Source of the DNA: Rotaria socialis
Taxonomy: Eukaryota > Rotifera > Eurotatoria > Philodinida > Philodinidae
Reading direction: 5' to 3'
DNA: 64,000 nucleotides
NCBI GenBank assembly: GCA_905331475.1
Contig: CAJNYU010000552.1
Coordinates: forward strand, 1-64,000
Shown here: positions 12,254-23,892 of the stretch, one piece after another
Layout of the letters: every line of letters begins with the position of its first letter
Numbering within the stretch: the stretch's first letter is position 1
Position numbers and translations under genes: made by a program
The notes under the pieces: generated by a model
What the model saw: only the letters and a program-made list of their open reading frames with translations
Told to the model about the DNA's origin: nothing
The model's database searches: none

Positions 12254-14165
12254 CACGCGTCGGTTATTACTAAAATGACCTAAGAAAATAAGTTTAACCT
12301 TCATTTTTCAACCTATTTCAATCTGACTTCATTAAATTTATGTAGAACAACAATTCATTCATTATATTTATTTTTGCGTCAAGCTATTTGAAATTTCATT
12401 CTTATCAGTGGTTTGATTTAGAAATATGAATACTATTCTTAATAATTAAGATGATGATAAAAAGAAGCTTGTTAGCGCAGCCCCTTTGGGGCTAAAATGT
12501 GGAACTCACATATATCCCTTCGGCTTACTAAAATAATTCAAAATAGTTCATCTGAAAAATCTACCCTGGTTTCCAAAACCTATAATTAGGTCATTGCCTA
12601 TTTGCTTATGTCTGTAATGGAGTATTAATTGTTAGCTCGTATATTTAACAATGGCAGAGACTAATTTCTATGGTCTGTAATGGGCAAACATTGCTTTTTT
12701 TTGTGTAGCCTGTAATTAAAAAAAGGAAGAAATAGCAGCTTAATTAGTCACGCTCCTAATTAGCACAATTTTAAACTCATTAATGTCTGTAATGAAGACG
12801 GATGGGGAGCTACAAAAATCTCGCTTTTAAACTTACATTCGCCATTTCCTTCGAAAATATATGCGAGTCCACAAAATCAGCATACAAAATAAAAATATCT
12901 TCTGAGGAAAAAGATATTAAATCTACTGCAGCTAACGGATGCGCTTGATCTACACTTTTTATAGACTATCTTTAGATTGATACTGAATTTCAAAACATTT
13001 TTTATTGAAATATAATTATGCTTCGACATTCATTGATTACTTTTGCATGAACAATTGACCATTTCTCATTTCTAAAATTAAAATCATTACCATGATATAA
13101 GTTCGCCAATCCTATTACAATAATTAACGGTGAACACGCAATTTTCTAGGGAAACATGTGCTTTTAGTCTTAGAGATAATCAATTCGAAGCAATAAACAA
13201 TAGATACATCTTAACACAACACTCATCTTTTTTTCCATTGAATAGTTTTTCTCATAATAATCATGACATCCATATCATTTTCTTTTAAAATGGATTTGTT
13301 TTCTTCATTTAGCATTTTATTTTATTTTTGAGAACAATGAGATACTTTTCCTCTGTGTTCGTTGCGTAGGAATATAAAGATAGAATGTCTGCCATTGATG
13401 ATATGACCCTTTCCATGAAATCCGATAGTTCATGACGATGTAAGGCAGATATTTTTCTGTTTGTATACATATTATTTTTGTTTTGCATTGGATATTAAAC
13501 TCTTTTACAGGCGATAGTATCTAATATTAAAAATATGACTTTTTTTGTTTGTGCAATAATTATTACATAGCGGCTGAAATATATGTATTACTGATCTCAA
13601 ACGAGTCTTCATTATTTCTATGCAGTAATAAGAATAGAGTGATTCAAATAATTTTACAATGAATTCAATTCTTTTGTTTTTATTTCCTTGATGTTGACTT
13701 GAATAATGAGTTTATTAAAATCGACAGGGAATCTAAAAATAATATTTTTACCATCCTGTAGTTTATTTTTTTGCTCTGATTGGATAAAAATGCGTTTTAA
13801 TCCCTATCTTCTTGTGACGCCTGTAAAATTAATACCACGACAGGTTTTCTAGGTAAATCTAAAGTATTATTCAAGTAAAAATATTTACATGAAATCCCCA
13901 AATGGTATTCTTCTCAAAGATAATTCATTTACCTGAGTTAATATCATCGATTTATTATTAGAAAGTTTTCTCTTTGATAAACTCACTTACTAAATAAAGA
14001 AACAGCATGATAATATAAGAATAGAATTTTCTACAGTCCAACATGATATTATATGAATAGAATATTGAATCATAATACAATATTAAATAGACGATATACA
14101 TTCATATATATATATATACAAAAAGAAACGAACGAATTAATATATACAAAAAATAATAGTTATTT

Positions 14166-14768
14166 TCATCGTTTCTCTTCTTCTTTGTAGTGCATTCTTA
14201 AAAATTGATTCTGAATCCAAAAGAATTTATTCATAGCTGCAACTGCTCTGTATTTTGTTTGACAATCAATATTAGTTATTTTCAATATTATATCAATAAT
14301 AATATGTTCGAGAAAACCAATCAAAGCACTGATATGCATATAATCAACATGAATCGCTGGCGTACCCATTTCATGTGTATGTACTTGTCCAACACAAGAT
14401 AAATATCGTAAAAATGAATCATCCCATTCTTGCTCCGTAAGAATCTTGTTTAAATATTTACTTAACATATTTCTTCGAAATTCAATATCGTCGCCATCGA
14501 ATGATACGCTTGAATGCTTTGTTGATGAAAATAAATTCCCAAAACAGGAATGAGAAGCATCAGGGAAAAAGTATTGTTTTGTTATATCGAATGAAAATAA
14601 TTTTCGATAAACTTCATCGACAATAACAGGAATCATTGGTTGAATATATATTGATAATTGATTAAGAATTTTTATATTGTCGTTTGTAAAATTCAAGAAT
14701 TCAGCCAAATATTCATAACGATAACGTAAATCATTATCGAGAGAAAGTTTCTCTGTTGGTTCAGTCAT
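14166..14768 (-). CDS. Protoglobin (globin-sensor domain) protein, copy 2
   Basis: Intronless frame of 200 codons, the paralogue of the gene at 8274-8858 on the same strand. Domain landmarks are LRYRYEYLAEFLNFT (14-28), IQPMIPVIVDEVYRKLFSFD (42-61), EWDDSFLRYL (114-123), VGQVH (126-130), YMHISALIGFLEH (133-145) and NKFFWIQ....MHY (180-193). His130 (codon CAT at 14379-14381) sits where the family's proximal haem ligand is expected, so this copy should bind haem. Expected activity is O2/NO/CO binding or sensing in the cytosol; no signal peptide, membrane segment or output domain is seen. The tail ends in KEEEKR. Shared intronless structure and orientation with copy 1 suggest duplication after acquisition. 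Confidence 0.8.
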   Translation of the reverse strand: MTEPTEKLSLDNDLRYRYEYLAEFLNFTNDNIKILNQLSIYIQPMIPVIVDEVYRKLFSFDITKQYFFPDASHSCFGNLFSSTKHSSVSFDGDDIEFRRNMLSKYLNKILTEQEWDDSFLRYLSCVGQVHTHEMGTPAIHVDYMHISALIGFLEHIIIDIILKITNIDCQTKYRAVAAMNKFFWIQNQFLRMHYKEEEKR

Positions 14769-16334
14769 CTTATGTTTTACCCAATATTATTCCATTCATG
14801 AACTTTTCTTCTAGTCTCTTTGCTATATGAAAATAGTAAAAGACCTTTTTTTCTTTTCAAAAAAATCTTCAGACGATACTATTATTTCCTTCCGACAATA
14901 TTACTATTCAATTGCACAATTACAACCAGATAATTATTCATTTATGAGTAGAGCATATTGCTAGTACAACACAAGCCGTTAGGAATATTCTAATATTCTA
15001 AAATTAATAGAATAATGATAATCAAACAGCACTGTTTTCTATTGCTCGCATCATCAGTGTTATTTTTAAAAAGAATATTTTAGTATATGACATAAGCATA
15101 AACGTAGCCCTTGTGTATATTTTCCGGAAGATATTAGTTGATTATTTCCGGTCTCTGGTTTTCTTTGCAAATAATCAAAAGAGTTTTTTTTTGTTTGTTT
15201 GGAATGAAATTCTATACGTAGCTTTTCAATAGATCTATGCATGACTACAATGAAATAAGATAATATATATTAATAAATGATTCGCTAATTATAAATATAA
15301 TAGGATTACGAAGAGGATACAATGTGTGTGTCTGTGTTTTTTGGATTTTCCTGAAACACCGTCATAATTGCACTCATTAAACATTTTTTACAGGCATTTT
15401 TCTATGTCAAAAAACACCGAGTGTCACCTAAAAACATTAAAAAGCAAAATTTAATTGAAGCCGAGAACATTTAATTTGTCAAGTTTTGTGTTTTCTAATT
15501 ATTAGAAAATATTTCATTAGGATAAGTATTTTCCGACGCTATATTAAAAATAAAGATATTTTGTTTTTATTGTAGCACATGAAAAGTCGATCTCATTAGT
15601 AAAACTTCGAACCTTTGAAAAGATGCGAATACCAGTGAATCTAGAACTGAGTCTAAAATTATATTTCTTTTTTTCTGTAAATCTGTTTTCTTTGACTCTT
15701 TCATTATTTTTTTTCTTTTTTGAGATAATCACAAAATCTCAACCCTGTACACTTATTTGGTCTTCGCTTCAGATTTATTACTCTTTTAATATATGCGAAT
15801 TCATTGTTTCCATGACGAAGTTCAATGAAAATCTTTGACGATTTTTTCACCCACAATGCATCTAGGATCTGTTAAATAATCGAAAAAGACTTTCATATCG
15901 TGTTCCGGATCTGGAATATCTATTTCATATTTGAATATACGCGTCTTTATCTATTGGGTTCTTTGTTTTGGAATAAGAAAAAATAGTAAAATGTTTTTAA
16001 CCGATTCATTGATATTATCAATAACTTCAATCAATCACCGTTGATCAAGAGTTTTTCATAAAATATTGCTTTCGATTTCTACAATCATATATTCTAAGCA
16101 ACATAATAAACAATTTGTTGTCCTCGATAGAAAAATAATAACCTATAGATAAATTTCTTATTAATCGATCAAATAAAAAATCAATAACAAATAACTATTA
16201 TTACATAGAAGAAAAAACAGTGGCGACAGTTTTTATCACATCATTGTTTCTTTCGCTATGAATCGTTACTTTTATTTTCTGGTTCTACTTATTTAATTTT
16301 TTGTAAGATTCATTCAAGCGTTTTTAAACGTTCG
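14769..16334. other. Intergenic stretch
   Basis: No complete gene recognised. An isolated exon-like block on the minus strand is listed separately at 15822-15950. The rest is AT-rich with a short TG-rich run near 15325. Confidence 0.4.
15822..15950 (-). other. Orphan exon-like block
   Basis: Reading the minus strand, an AG acceptor (15952-15951) is followed by 42 codons and a TGA. The product begins IKTRIFKYEIDIPDPEHD and continues MKVFFDYLTDPRCIVG. Its composition (D/E/P/F/Y, no low complexity) looks protein-like rather than random AT-rich. No upstream exon was found, so it may be the relic of a 3' exon. I cannot name the family. Confidence 0.2.
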
Positions 16335-17171
16335 ATGACTTATTTACTAGAATCAATCGATAAAAATAAACACATGACTAGTAACAATGCTCAAATAGAC
16401 TCAACGAAAATAACTGAAGGATTAGATGGAACTGATTTATGGAACCCATTTGATTCACGATTTGTATCATACGTGAAATCTTCTATTCAACTGCACTGTG
16501 TTACTTCAAAAAGTTTATTCATGCAAATTTTAGCTGGTTATCACTTACAATTAACACACCGCCCAACAATATTTAGTCGTATAGTTGGCTTATATTCTAT
16601 ACGTTTTGGCACGTTAGTATCAAATATTGAAATTTATGTTGCTGTTATGTTGAAAGCATTTACACCATCATTACAAATTAATGAAATATTTGATTTAAAA
16701 GGCTCGCCAATTAATAGACAATTAGAAGGAACTCTATCGTTAGATAAATTACATAAATTGAAAGATCTGGATTTTGTAAATTTGTATCCACACGGAATAC
16801 GTATACCATCGAATATCTATCAACGATTACATAGAGATATATCGAATGATGCTAGAGCTTTAAGAAAACTGAACATAACCGATTATTCAGTAATACGTGG
16901 CATAACACATATCGATGTGTCACAAGATAATTTTATGCAATGTCGACCGTCAGCTGGTATATCAGCACTATGTTATACAATGAATACTATTGCATTATTA
17001 TGCAAACAGGAAAATAACTCAGAACGTTTAATATAAAATACTCAAATTGATTTGAAAGATGTACCGATTTCATTACTACAACCATTGGAAATGCTTCATA
17101 AAAAGATTGATGAAGATTTATTTTTTTAATAATGATGCAATTGCACGTTCTACTCTACCAATACTAGGTAT

Positions 17172-18523
17172 CAGAGCTACGCGTGGGATGGAATGGGACT
17201 CGTTTGAAAGTGTACCATGGAATTGAATGGGACTGAAATGTTTTTTTGACATCCCATCCCATGGTACTAAAAATTTTTGTCTCGTTCCCGGAGACAAAAT
17301 GGCTTGATAAATGCACCAAACTTTTGCGATATACAATTACTGTGACATAGATGTTGCACTCATTTATGCACTCAAAACAAGTCACCAATATCCTACTCAT
17401 TCGGTGTATGGAAAATATGAAGTTTGTGCAATGATGTACAATAATATTTTTTCCATATTTTTAATAATATTTATTTTGTTAGAGTCGTTTTTTTTTATTT
17501 AAAACACTACTTTCATTTTTTTGGGTCGTTTTATTTTTCTCTATATTGTCATATTTTGTACTATTTTGTATTTATTCATAGAGCGATGTATTCCTGATGG
17601 TGAAAGTAAAAAAAGAATTGTGAACTTGATAATAATAAAATTGTGAACATGTGAAAAGATAATATGACATCATAGTTTTATTAGCTAGATGAGCATTCGG
17701 ATAAACTTAACGTGTTATAGGATATATGATAATTGAGATGTCGCATGCAGGGTGGCCAGATCTTCTGAAAAGTAAGGAAAAATTATGAAATTCGAAGTCC
17801 TTTCTGAATTTCTTCGGATCTTCTGATTGTCGTACTATATTCTGATTATTCCTGATTTTAATACTTTCTCTTGGCTTCTTTCCGAATTCGAAAATATTTC
17901 GCATCCCAGTTTTTCACGTGTACTTAAGTCTAATTATAACACATTACTATCATAGATGTTTATTGTGTCAAATTGTTTTTTCTCAATTATCCGATGATAA
18001 TTTCTGACTTATATAGGAAACCTCAGCTACAGAAAATGCACTAGAATTTGATAAATTTCTTTTCTTGATTTCGAGATTCTCGCTTATGAAGTATTCTACA
18101 AATAAAAACTACATTATCTAATGGATGATATTAATATAGTTGAATTTGATTTTGAAGAGACATAAAGCGAAGCGCATTAATTACCAAATTCAATATCATC
18201 TCGAAAAATAAAGGAAAAAGAGACTTTTCCGTAAAGATTAGTTATTCATTGATAAATATTCATCTTTATAGTGATGAAACTTTGATAATGAAGTACTAGT
18301 CAATAAAATAAATGTAATGAAGTACTGAATGCCATCATCTTAATACAGAAGTCGCTATATCACAAAAGATGATCTTTCTGATAAACTTCTGACATTCCTA
18401 AAGCAATTTCTGGTCGCTTTCTGATTTTTATAAGAAAAATTCTGATTTTTGCATTTTCGATCTGGCCACCCTGATCCCATGGGACGGTTTTTTTCGTCCC
18501 ATCCCGTTCCACGCGGAGCCCTG
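17172..18523. mobile_element. hAT-like non-autonomous element inserted in PIPK exon (outer)
   Basis: Left end CAGAGCTACGCGTGGGATGG and right end (reverse complement CAGGGCTCCGCGTGGAACGG) are terminal inverted repeats, 23 of 28 positions matching. They are flanked by 8-bp target duplications CTAGGTAT (17164-17171) and CCAGGTAT (18524-18531), one mismatch. CAGGG ends with 8-bp duplications are hallmarks of hAT transposons. Removing the element and one duplication restores the local kinase frame (...LPILG-IINKSD...). No transposase frame is present; about 1.35 kb, of which 726 bp is a second nested element. Confidence 0.8.
17748..18473. mobile_element. hAT-like non-autonomous element (inner, nested)
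   Basis: Perfect 15-bp terminal inverted repeats CAGGGTGGCCAGATC (17748-17762) and its complement (18459-18473). The candidate 8-bp target duplication is GTCGCATG / ATCCCATG (6 of 8). It lies wholly inside the 17172-18523 element, so it inserted later. The TIR sequence differs from the outer element's, so two hAT families are involved. There is no coding capacity. It contains a CGCATTAATTA word (about 18171) also seen near 8001. Confidence 0.75.
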
Positions 18524-18990
18524 CCAGGTATTATAAATAAGAGTGATCAACGTGTTTATTTGTATTTTGCTATTATTGATATGCTTCAAGAGTACGATAG
18601 TCGTAAATCTTTGGAACAAAAATCAAAACAAATGACCAATCCTAATCATCAAAGTCAAGGTTCTGTTATTGAACCAGACGAATATGAAAAACGATTTCTA
18701 AATTTTATATTTCAATCTGCTTTTATTGATGCTGGCGATGGTTTCTCATGGGCTAGAACTCTAGTCGTAGTAAACCCTTAGCTAAAATCAATAGTGAATC
18801 AACAGAAAATCATTTCAAAACTAAGCAAAATCATACTCATGGGCATAGACATCCACATTCGATTGAACATGAAGTTTAACTTCAAATGGTACTATTAAAC
18901 TTCGTTTGTAAAATTTCATTTTTTTTAATTTTATTAGAAATTTACAGAAAATTTATTTAATAATTTATTTATTTAAAATGAAGTTTTAAC

Positions 18991-19428
18991 TTAAAAATTT
19001 TCTGGTTTATAACCTTTTTTTAGGCACATAACGAATAGCACACTAGCTACTATGCCCAATATTCTTAGCACAAGTTCTACTATTCGGATAGTAGCCCATT
19101 CGATGCGTATAGAATGTTGTCCCATATATTTTACTTCGATAAAAGCTTTCACCGATGTTAATATAAAAATTGCGATTAGTATCAATACAGATATAATAGA
19201 CATTTGTAAATGGCAAAACCATACAGCAGGTATTGCATATATAACAAATAAAAACATAAATACGCCAAGAACAATCAGCAGAACCGAATCATACATTGGT
19301 CGAAAACTGAGTATTAAGCCACAAATACCTTGAATAGTATATTCATATATAGCCGTAGAAATAACTTGTCCATAGAAAAGTGTAAGAATTATTTGCAGCC
19401 AACGTAATGCGCGATTACGTAAACTCAT
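18991..19428 (-). CDS. Four-transmembrane protein of unknown function
   Basis: Single-exon frame of 145 codons starting at an ATG (19428). Four hydrophobic segments are visible at about 12-40, 48-70, 74-94 and 112-136, with a short basic N-terminus (SLRNRALR) and a charged C-terminus (KKGYKPENF). There is no signal peptide pattern and no Cys-rich loop. AATAAA-type signals occur just past the stop on the minus strand (about 18945-18980), in the gap before the convergent PIPK pseudogene. Topology resembles small MS4A/TMEM-type four-pass proteins, but I recognise no specific family. Confidence 0.6.
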   Translation of the reverse strand: MSLRNRALRWLQIILTLFYGQVISTAIYEYTIQGICGLILSFRPMYDSVLLIVLGVFMFLFVIYAIPAVWFCHLQMSIISVLILIAIFILTSVKAFIEVKYMGQHSIRIEWATIRIVELVLRILGIVASVLFVMCLKKGYKPENF

Positions 19429-21301
19429 CGTTCGAACGTGGCAACTTTCGAGATGAAATAAACCACCAAGAATGTATATTCTGATTAGAAAGAATATAAA
19501 TTTGATGTTTTGCTACTTTTTTTTCTATATGAAAATCTGTTGCCCAGCATTTATATGTGGGTGGATTGTTAATCATATTTATTTGCAAGTTATAATATTA
19601 TGTACATATCTCGATGAGTCGCATTTTCATTAAAGTCACTCGTAAACAACTATTTTTAAGCTTAGGAAATTGTTTCATAATCTTATTGAAACGTTTTCTT
19701 TTGCGAAGTTTTTCTTACGTGAACAACTGAAGTTGAAAATCTTCACTCATTTTATATGATTAGAAAGTTAATTAATTCTAATATGTATACGTCGAACAAC
19801 TTCAGACTGTATATGTCAAGCACTGCAAAACCTATCGAAACAGAGATGATATAGACTCATTAAACTAGATGAGGCTCACGATTGTTGTTCTTTTTTGTTG
19901 CCATCAAATGATATCAAAGTATCAGGCAGAATAAAAGTCTTCTTTCGATTGAATTGTAGCAGAAATCAAAAATTGTTAACATAAAACAACAGTGACTAGA
20001 AAATACCAAAAGATAATTTTTTCTATTTGATGCAAAAATCAATCAAATACTTTTGAAATCGATAAAATCTGTCTTTTCTTTGTAAATACATGAGTCAAAA
20101 AAACACTATTTAAACGAGCTTTTGTCATCGGTACGATAGAAGAACAGTGGAAAGAAAAAAACATGAAAGATCAACGAATCTCACTATGGCACAGATATAT
20201 ATATATGAGAGTATCTATTATGAATTTGATAGATGTTTAACATAGCACATTCTGAGGAGAAAAATAACAATATTCAGTCAGAATTCAAGTGAGACCATAT
20301 AAGCTTCATCTGCTGGAATTTAGGTAACACTCAAGTATCATGAGTTTCAATGACTTTGCCGCCACTACACCGAAGAAACTACTGTAATATATCAGTAAAG
20401 GGACCAGAAAATGTCTAATAAAACCGTATAAAAAAGAGATAGCTCATCTGAAATTGTTCCAAAATTAATTGATTGAATGGGTGTAAAGATGTTTTAATTA
20501 TTGATATCTTCTGTACTTAAATATAATCATGAATTAAAATGTTTTCATGACAAAAGCAATCTATTTAATACATTAGAATTATTAGATACATCAATAAGTA
20601 AGTTGTGTCGATAATTTCATATGACTGTAAATGATGGAGCATGGACTTCTGTTAAATTATAATTTGATTTCAAACATAAGAAAAAGTTCTAAAATCTTCT
20701 AATAAAAATTTTCCCTGTTTCTTTATACTCCGAAAATATTTCTTTATCGATCGAAAATTCAATATGAAATATTTTCAGAAGATTATTGTCAAATAGAAAT
20801 TGTTTTGTTCTTTCCAAGTAATGAAAACGTTTTAGAAAAATTTTAGTTTTATTTATTGAATAAAAATCTTTTGTGGAGATTCATCTGTGAATTTTTTGGT
20901 CGATTACTGCTTTAATAGACTATTTCATCAAAGAAAACTCGTTTCAAGTAAATCGAAATAAAAGAACATTCTTGAAAAATAAATTATGATAAAACAAATT
21001 CGCAATACGAAACAATAAAATATAACATCGCTTCGCTTTAAATTATTCGATTGCTTTAAGATTTTTCTTAATCCCGTCGAAAACCATTCAATAATTATCG
21101 TGCAGATAGAAGACTGCAATAAATTAAAAGGTTGCTCATATTTAAATTTAAAAAGTCTATTTAAAAATAACAAAAATCTTTCATTTATTTCCTAATGAAT
21201 GGAATACAATTGAGAAAATCTTTATTCATCATATCGTTTTATATATTGATATATGCTGAGTATGATATAGTATGAATAGCAAACGTAGAATACTGAGTAT
21301 T

Positions 21302-23072
21302 CCCTCTACTGAAAGGAGGATCTTATGTCGGAACGAGTTGACTGCATTCGTGCGTTCGTTCGCACAGAATGAAAAAATGTGTTTTTTTGAGCCCACGCAT
21401 GAAAACTCCCTATAAGCTTTGAGCGAAGGTAATCGGGGTCGGTGAATCCGAATTCGATGTTAGTTTTTTGAAGTTTTGCTTTTTCCTTTTTTTTAGGAGA
21501 GAGAAAGACTTTTTTTAGAAAAAAATAGTTTTTTATGAGGATTGACAGTAAGTAATCGGAATCAGGGAACTCGAATCCGAGGTCACGCCTTTGAAGTTTC
21601 GCTTTTTACTTCTTTTTAGGAAAAAAAGGATTTTGTATAAGGTTTGACCGAAATGCTTTGGGGCAGAGTTATACGATTTCAAGTGTAGCTTTTCAAAAGA
21701 GTTTGGTGAGTGTTTTAATGAACAAAGACGGTTGCACAGAGGTCTATCGCACAGAATGAACACATGAGCTTTTTGAAAAAGTAAAACTAAGTCACTAGCA
21801 ACTGACGAGTGACGTATTTCGAAAGTATTTAGGAGTAGCATTTAGACCTTATTCCGAATAGGCTATAGGCATCTTGCGGTGAAATTGATTCTCAATTTGG
21901 CAACGACTATAGTCGCTCACCTGCACTAAGGTGTTGAAGGTTTTTTTCAAAGTCTTCAGTTTATTCTTGATATGCCAACTTTTATTGTAGCACGAAGAAT
22001 TTATTCAAACTTAACCCCTAGAATTCTAGATTAGCGCATCTACGAATGTACGCAAACTGTATAAGTACTCGGGAATCTTGTCTTATTCTTCTCTAAATTG
22101 TGAGGAATTTATCACATATGTAGATGAAACTGAATTAAATTAGTCCCACAACTGTTGTTTTCGGGTTCCTTGGAAACTCTCTTTATTTTCATCTAATAAT
22201 TATAGAATAAAGCGAAGTTTTCAATCAATTGTGCAGTGTTTAAAACGATCACGTTCACCCCATATATGAAACAAAACTAGTGGAGGCGACTAGTAGCTCA
22301 GTTAAAAATCTGTTGTGATTCTAAGACTACAGCTGCAGGCCTTGCAGACTTATAGAATAACTACACGTTGTCTCGACCAGAAAAGTTGAAAGAATTTTCG
22401 AAAATGGTAGATATCTTGAAGTTTTTCCGAAGAGAAGTCGCGAAATATTTGAAATTTATATTTGCCGCGAATATCTTAATAAGCTAAGTTTTTTTTGATT
22501 ACGAGTGGATTTGATTGAAAACATACAAGTGTTCGATTTTTGTATCTGCGAACTTGTATCCGGGAATGCATATATGCATTAGAGACCGAAAACGTACGGA
22601 AAAAAAATGAGCCCACATGAATTTGAGCAAAAATGAGGACAAAGCTAACGGAAATCGAGTTAGAAAAAGTCACTTTGATTAGATCGCTGATCTATTCGTG
22701 CAAATTCATGTTAAATATCTAGTCCATAGACCAATTTGAGTTGCTATTTTACTAAAATGGAGTATTTCGATCATAGTTCTCTTGAATGGGTCTTTTTCTT
22801 CACCCCATTATCAAGCGGATCGAAAGTTTTCGGAGCATAACTTGAGCTGTAGCAGATCGGATGCACTTAACTTCACTATTGGCATATAGTATTAGTAATT
22901 AGTACTTAAATGTCGTTTTCTTGGTGATACTTCCAAGCAAGTTTTCTATTGATGCTCGGTGATCAATCGTTTTTTCCATGAAAATCATTTCGAAGCTATA
23001 AAATGTGAAGTCTCTTAGCCAGATAGACTTGGATAGCTATGTTCTACGTGATTGAATCATTTCAGTAGAGGG
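21302..23072. repeat. 1.77-kb block bounded by a 13-bp perfect inverted repeat
   Basis: CCCTCTACTGAAA at 21302-21314 is the exact reverse complement of 23060-23072. Directly outside the right repeat, and again near 21890, are short hairpins of similar form (GCGAC-GCTAAT-GTCGC and CGAC-TAT-AGTCG), each followed two to three bases later by ACCT. Base composition inside is visibly less AT-rich than outside. No long frame exists. It could be a decayed DNA transposon; no target duplication is evident. Confidence 0.35.
21420..21720 (+). repeat. Degenerate tandem repeat, about three units of 105-123 bp
   Basis: Units start near 21420, 21543 and 21646 with TTGA-like words. The first two share GTAATCGG, AATCCGA, TTTGAAGTTT.GCTTTTT, and TTTTTTAGGA in the same order and spacing. 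The third unit is weaker (TTGACCGAAATGC..., AGCTTTTCAAAAG). Spacer lengths vary and each unit has a T-rich centre. It lies inside the 21302-23072 block. Confidence 0.45.
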
Positions 23073-23892
23073 TTGGCGACGCTAATGTCGCGTTACCTTG
23101 TTATAAATATAATGTAAAATAAAAGGTAAGTTGACGGTATTCAAAGACAAGGTCCATATTATATATAAAAAGATCTCAAGGCTTCTCTAAATAACCGTTT
23201 GCCGAATTTTTTCAGATCCTTTTTACTTTGATTAATTCCTAGGATAATGTTAATATATAATGCTAAATATATTGTAATTATTTTGTTCATTAAAAATCAT
23301 TCATACTAGAAATCTGATTTCTTTTGTTTGTTTTAGATAGATTATTATTCTGTTCAGAATTTTGAACTATAGAACGAATTCTTCTATGACAGTTCAACAT
23401 CAAATTTCTCGCTTTTGTCACACATTCAATATACATTTTTATAAAATCAACTTTCTTTTTCAACATTAATTTACAAGAATCGATGGAACATCATAGTAAA
23501 AGAAGAAAGCTTTCTTTCCTAAATCAGCCAATTAATGACTAAAGATATACGAAAAATATTTATCTTCGGTAAAAAAATAAAATCATTCTCTTCTTTTCAA
23601 AGTCTTTTGTAAAAACTTATTTTTCACTGAAGTGTGAATATTTAAAAAAAAAATATAAACAAAGAAAAAAGAAAAACGTAACTGCTGTTGCCAACAAATG
23701 GCATCATCATACTTTTACATTGTATGCATGGTGCTCAAGTGTTAAATACATATACATATACATATATATATATTCATCATACTTACATATAGACATTGTG
23801 TTGACATAGCAATTTTTGCAGGGCGTCATTGTGTGTAAAACATTAACTGTAGTAAAGACAATACATTCCAATTATTAAACTTATATGATTCA

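Larger units (their letters stand above)
8859..14165. other. Gene-poor stretch between protoglobin paralogues
   Basis: No credible coding region is visible. It holds the second 90-bp TTAA element (10825-10914) and a TIR-bounded element (11724-12253). A short segment at 11095-11160 starts AGGGATGG and ends CCAACCCT with a GTTAATTAAC palindrome, possibly a tiny MITE remnant. At 12590-12800 the word TCTGTAATG or a close variant (GCCTGTAATT) occurs four times, preceded by a GCCCCTTTGGGGC hairpin near 12480. Confidence 0.45.
16335..18879 (+). pseudogene. Phosphatidylinositol phosphate kinase pseudogene split by nested transposons
   Basis: The frame at 16335-17036 matches the PIPK lipid-kinase fold from the middle of the domain onward: LMQIL-like helix, RIVGLYSIR, the IFDLKGS motif and the ITDYSVIRG segment (equivalent of the catalytic DYS loop). 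Homology continues past a stop in a second frame (NTQIDLKDVP..., about 17037-17127), shifts again (NNDAIARSTLPILG, to 17171), is interrupted by the 17172-18523 element, and resumes at 18532 with INKSDQRVYLYFAIID...EKRFLNFIF, the usual C-terminal PIPK region. A third frameshift near 18760 precedes a His-rich tail ending in TAA at 18877-18879. The N-terminal ATP-binding loop and Lys are missing. The intact gene would have phosphorylated PIP lipids at membranes; with three frame breaks plus an insertion this copy cannot. Confidence 0.8.
19429..23892. other. Intergenic stretch with one compositionally distinct block
   Basis: No supported gene. Sequence 19429-21300 is AT-rich and featureless. The 21302-23072 block is less AT-rich and bounded by an inverted repeat (separate entry). 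The 23640-23780 part contains A-rich and TA/CATA simple sequence just upstream of the next gene. Confidence 0.4.

Noticed and set aside
23066..23110. Hairpin near 23080 as a Helitron 3' end
   Set aside because: There is a hairpin but no CTRR terminus follows, and no matching 5' TC end was found.
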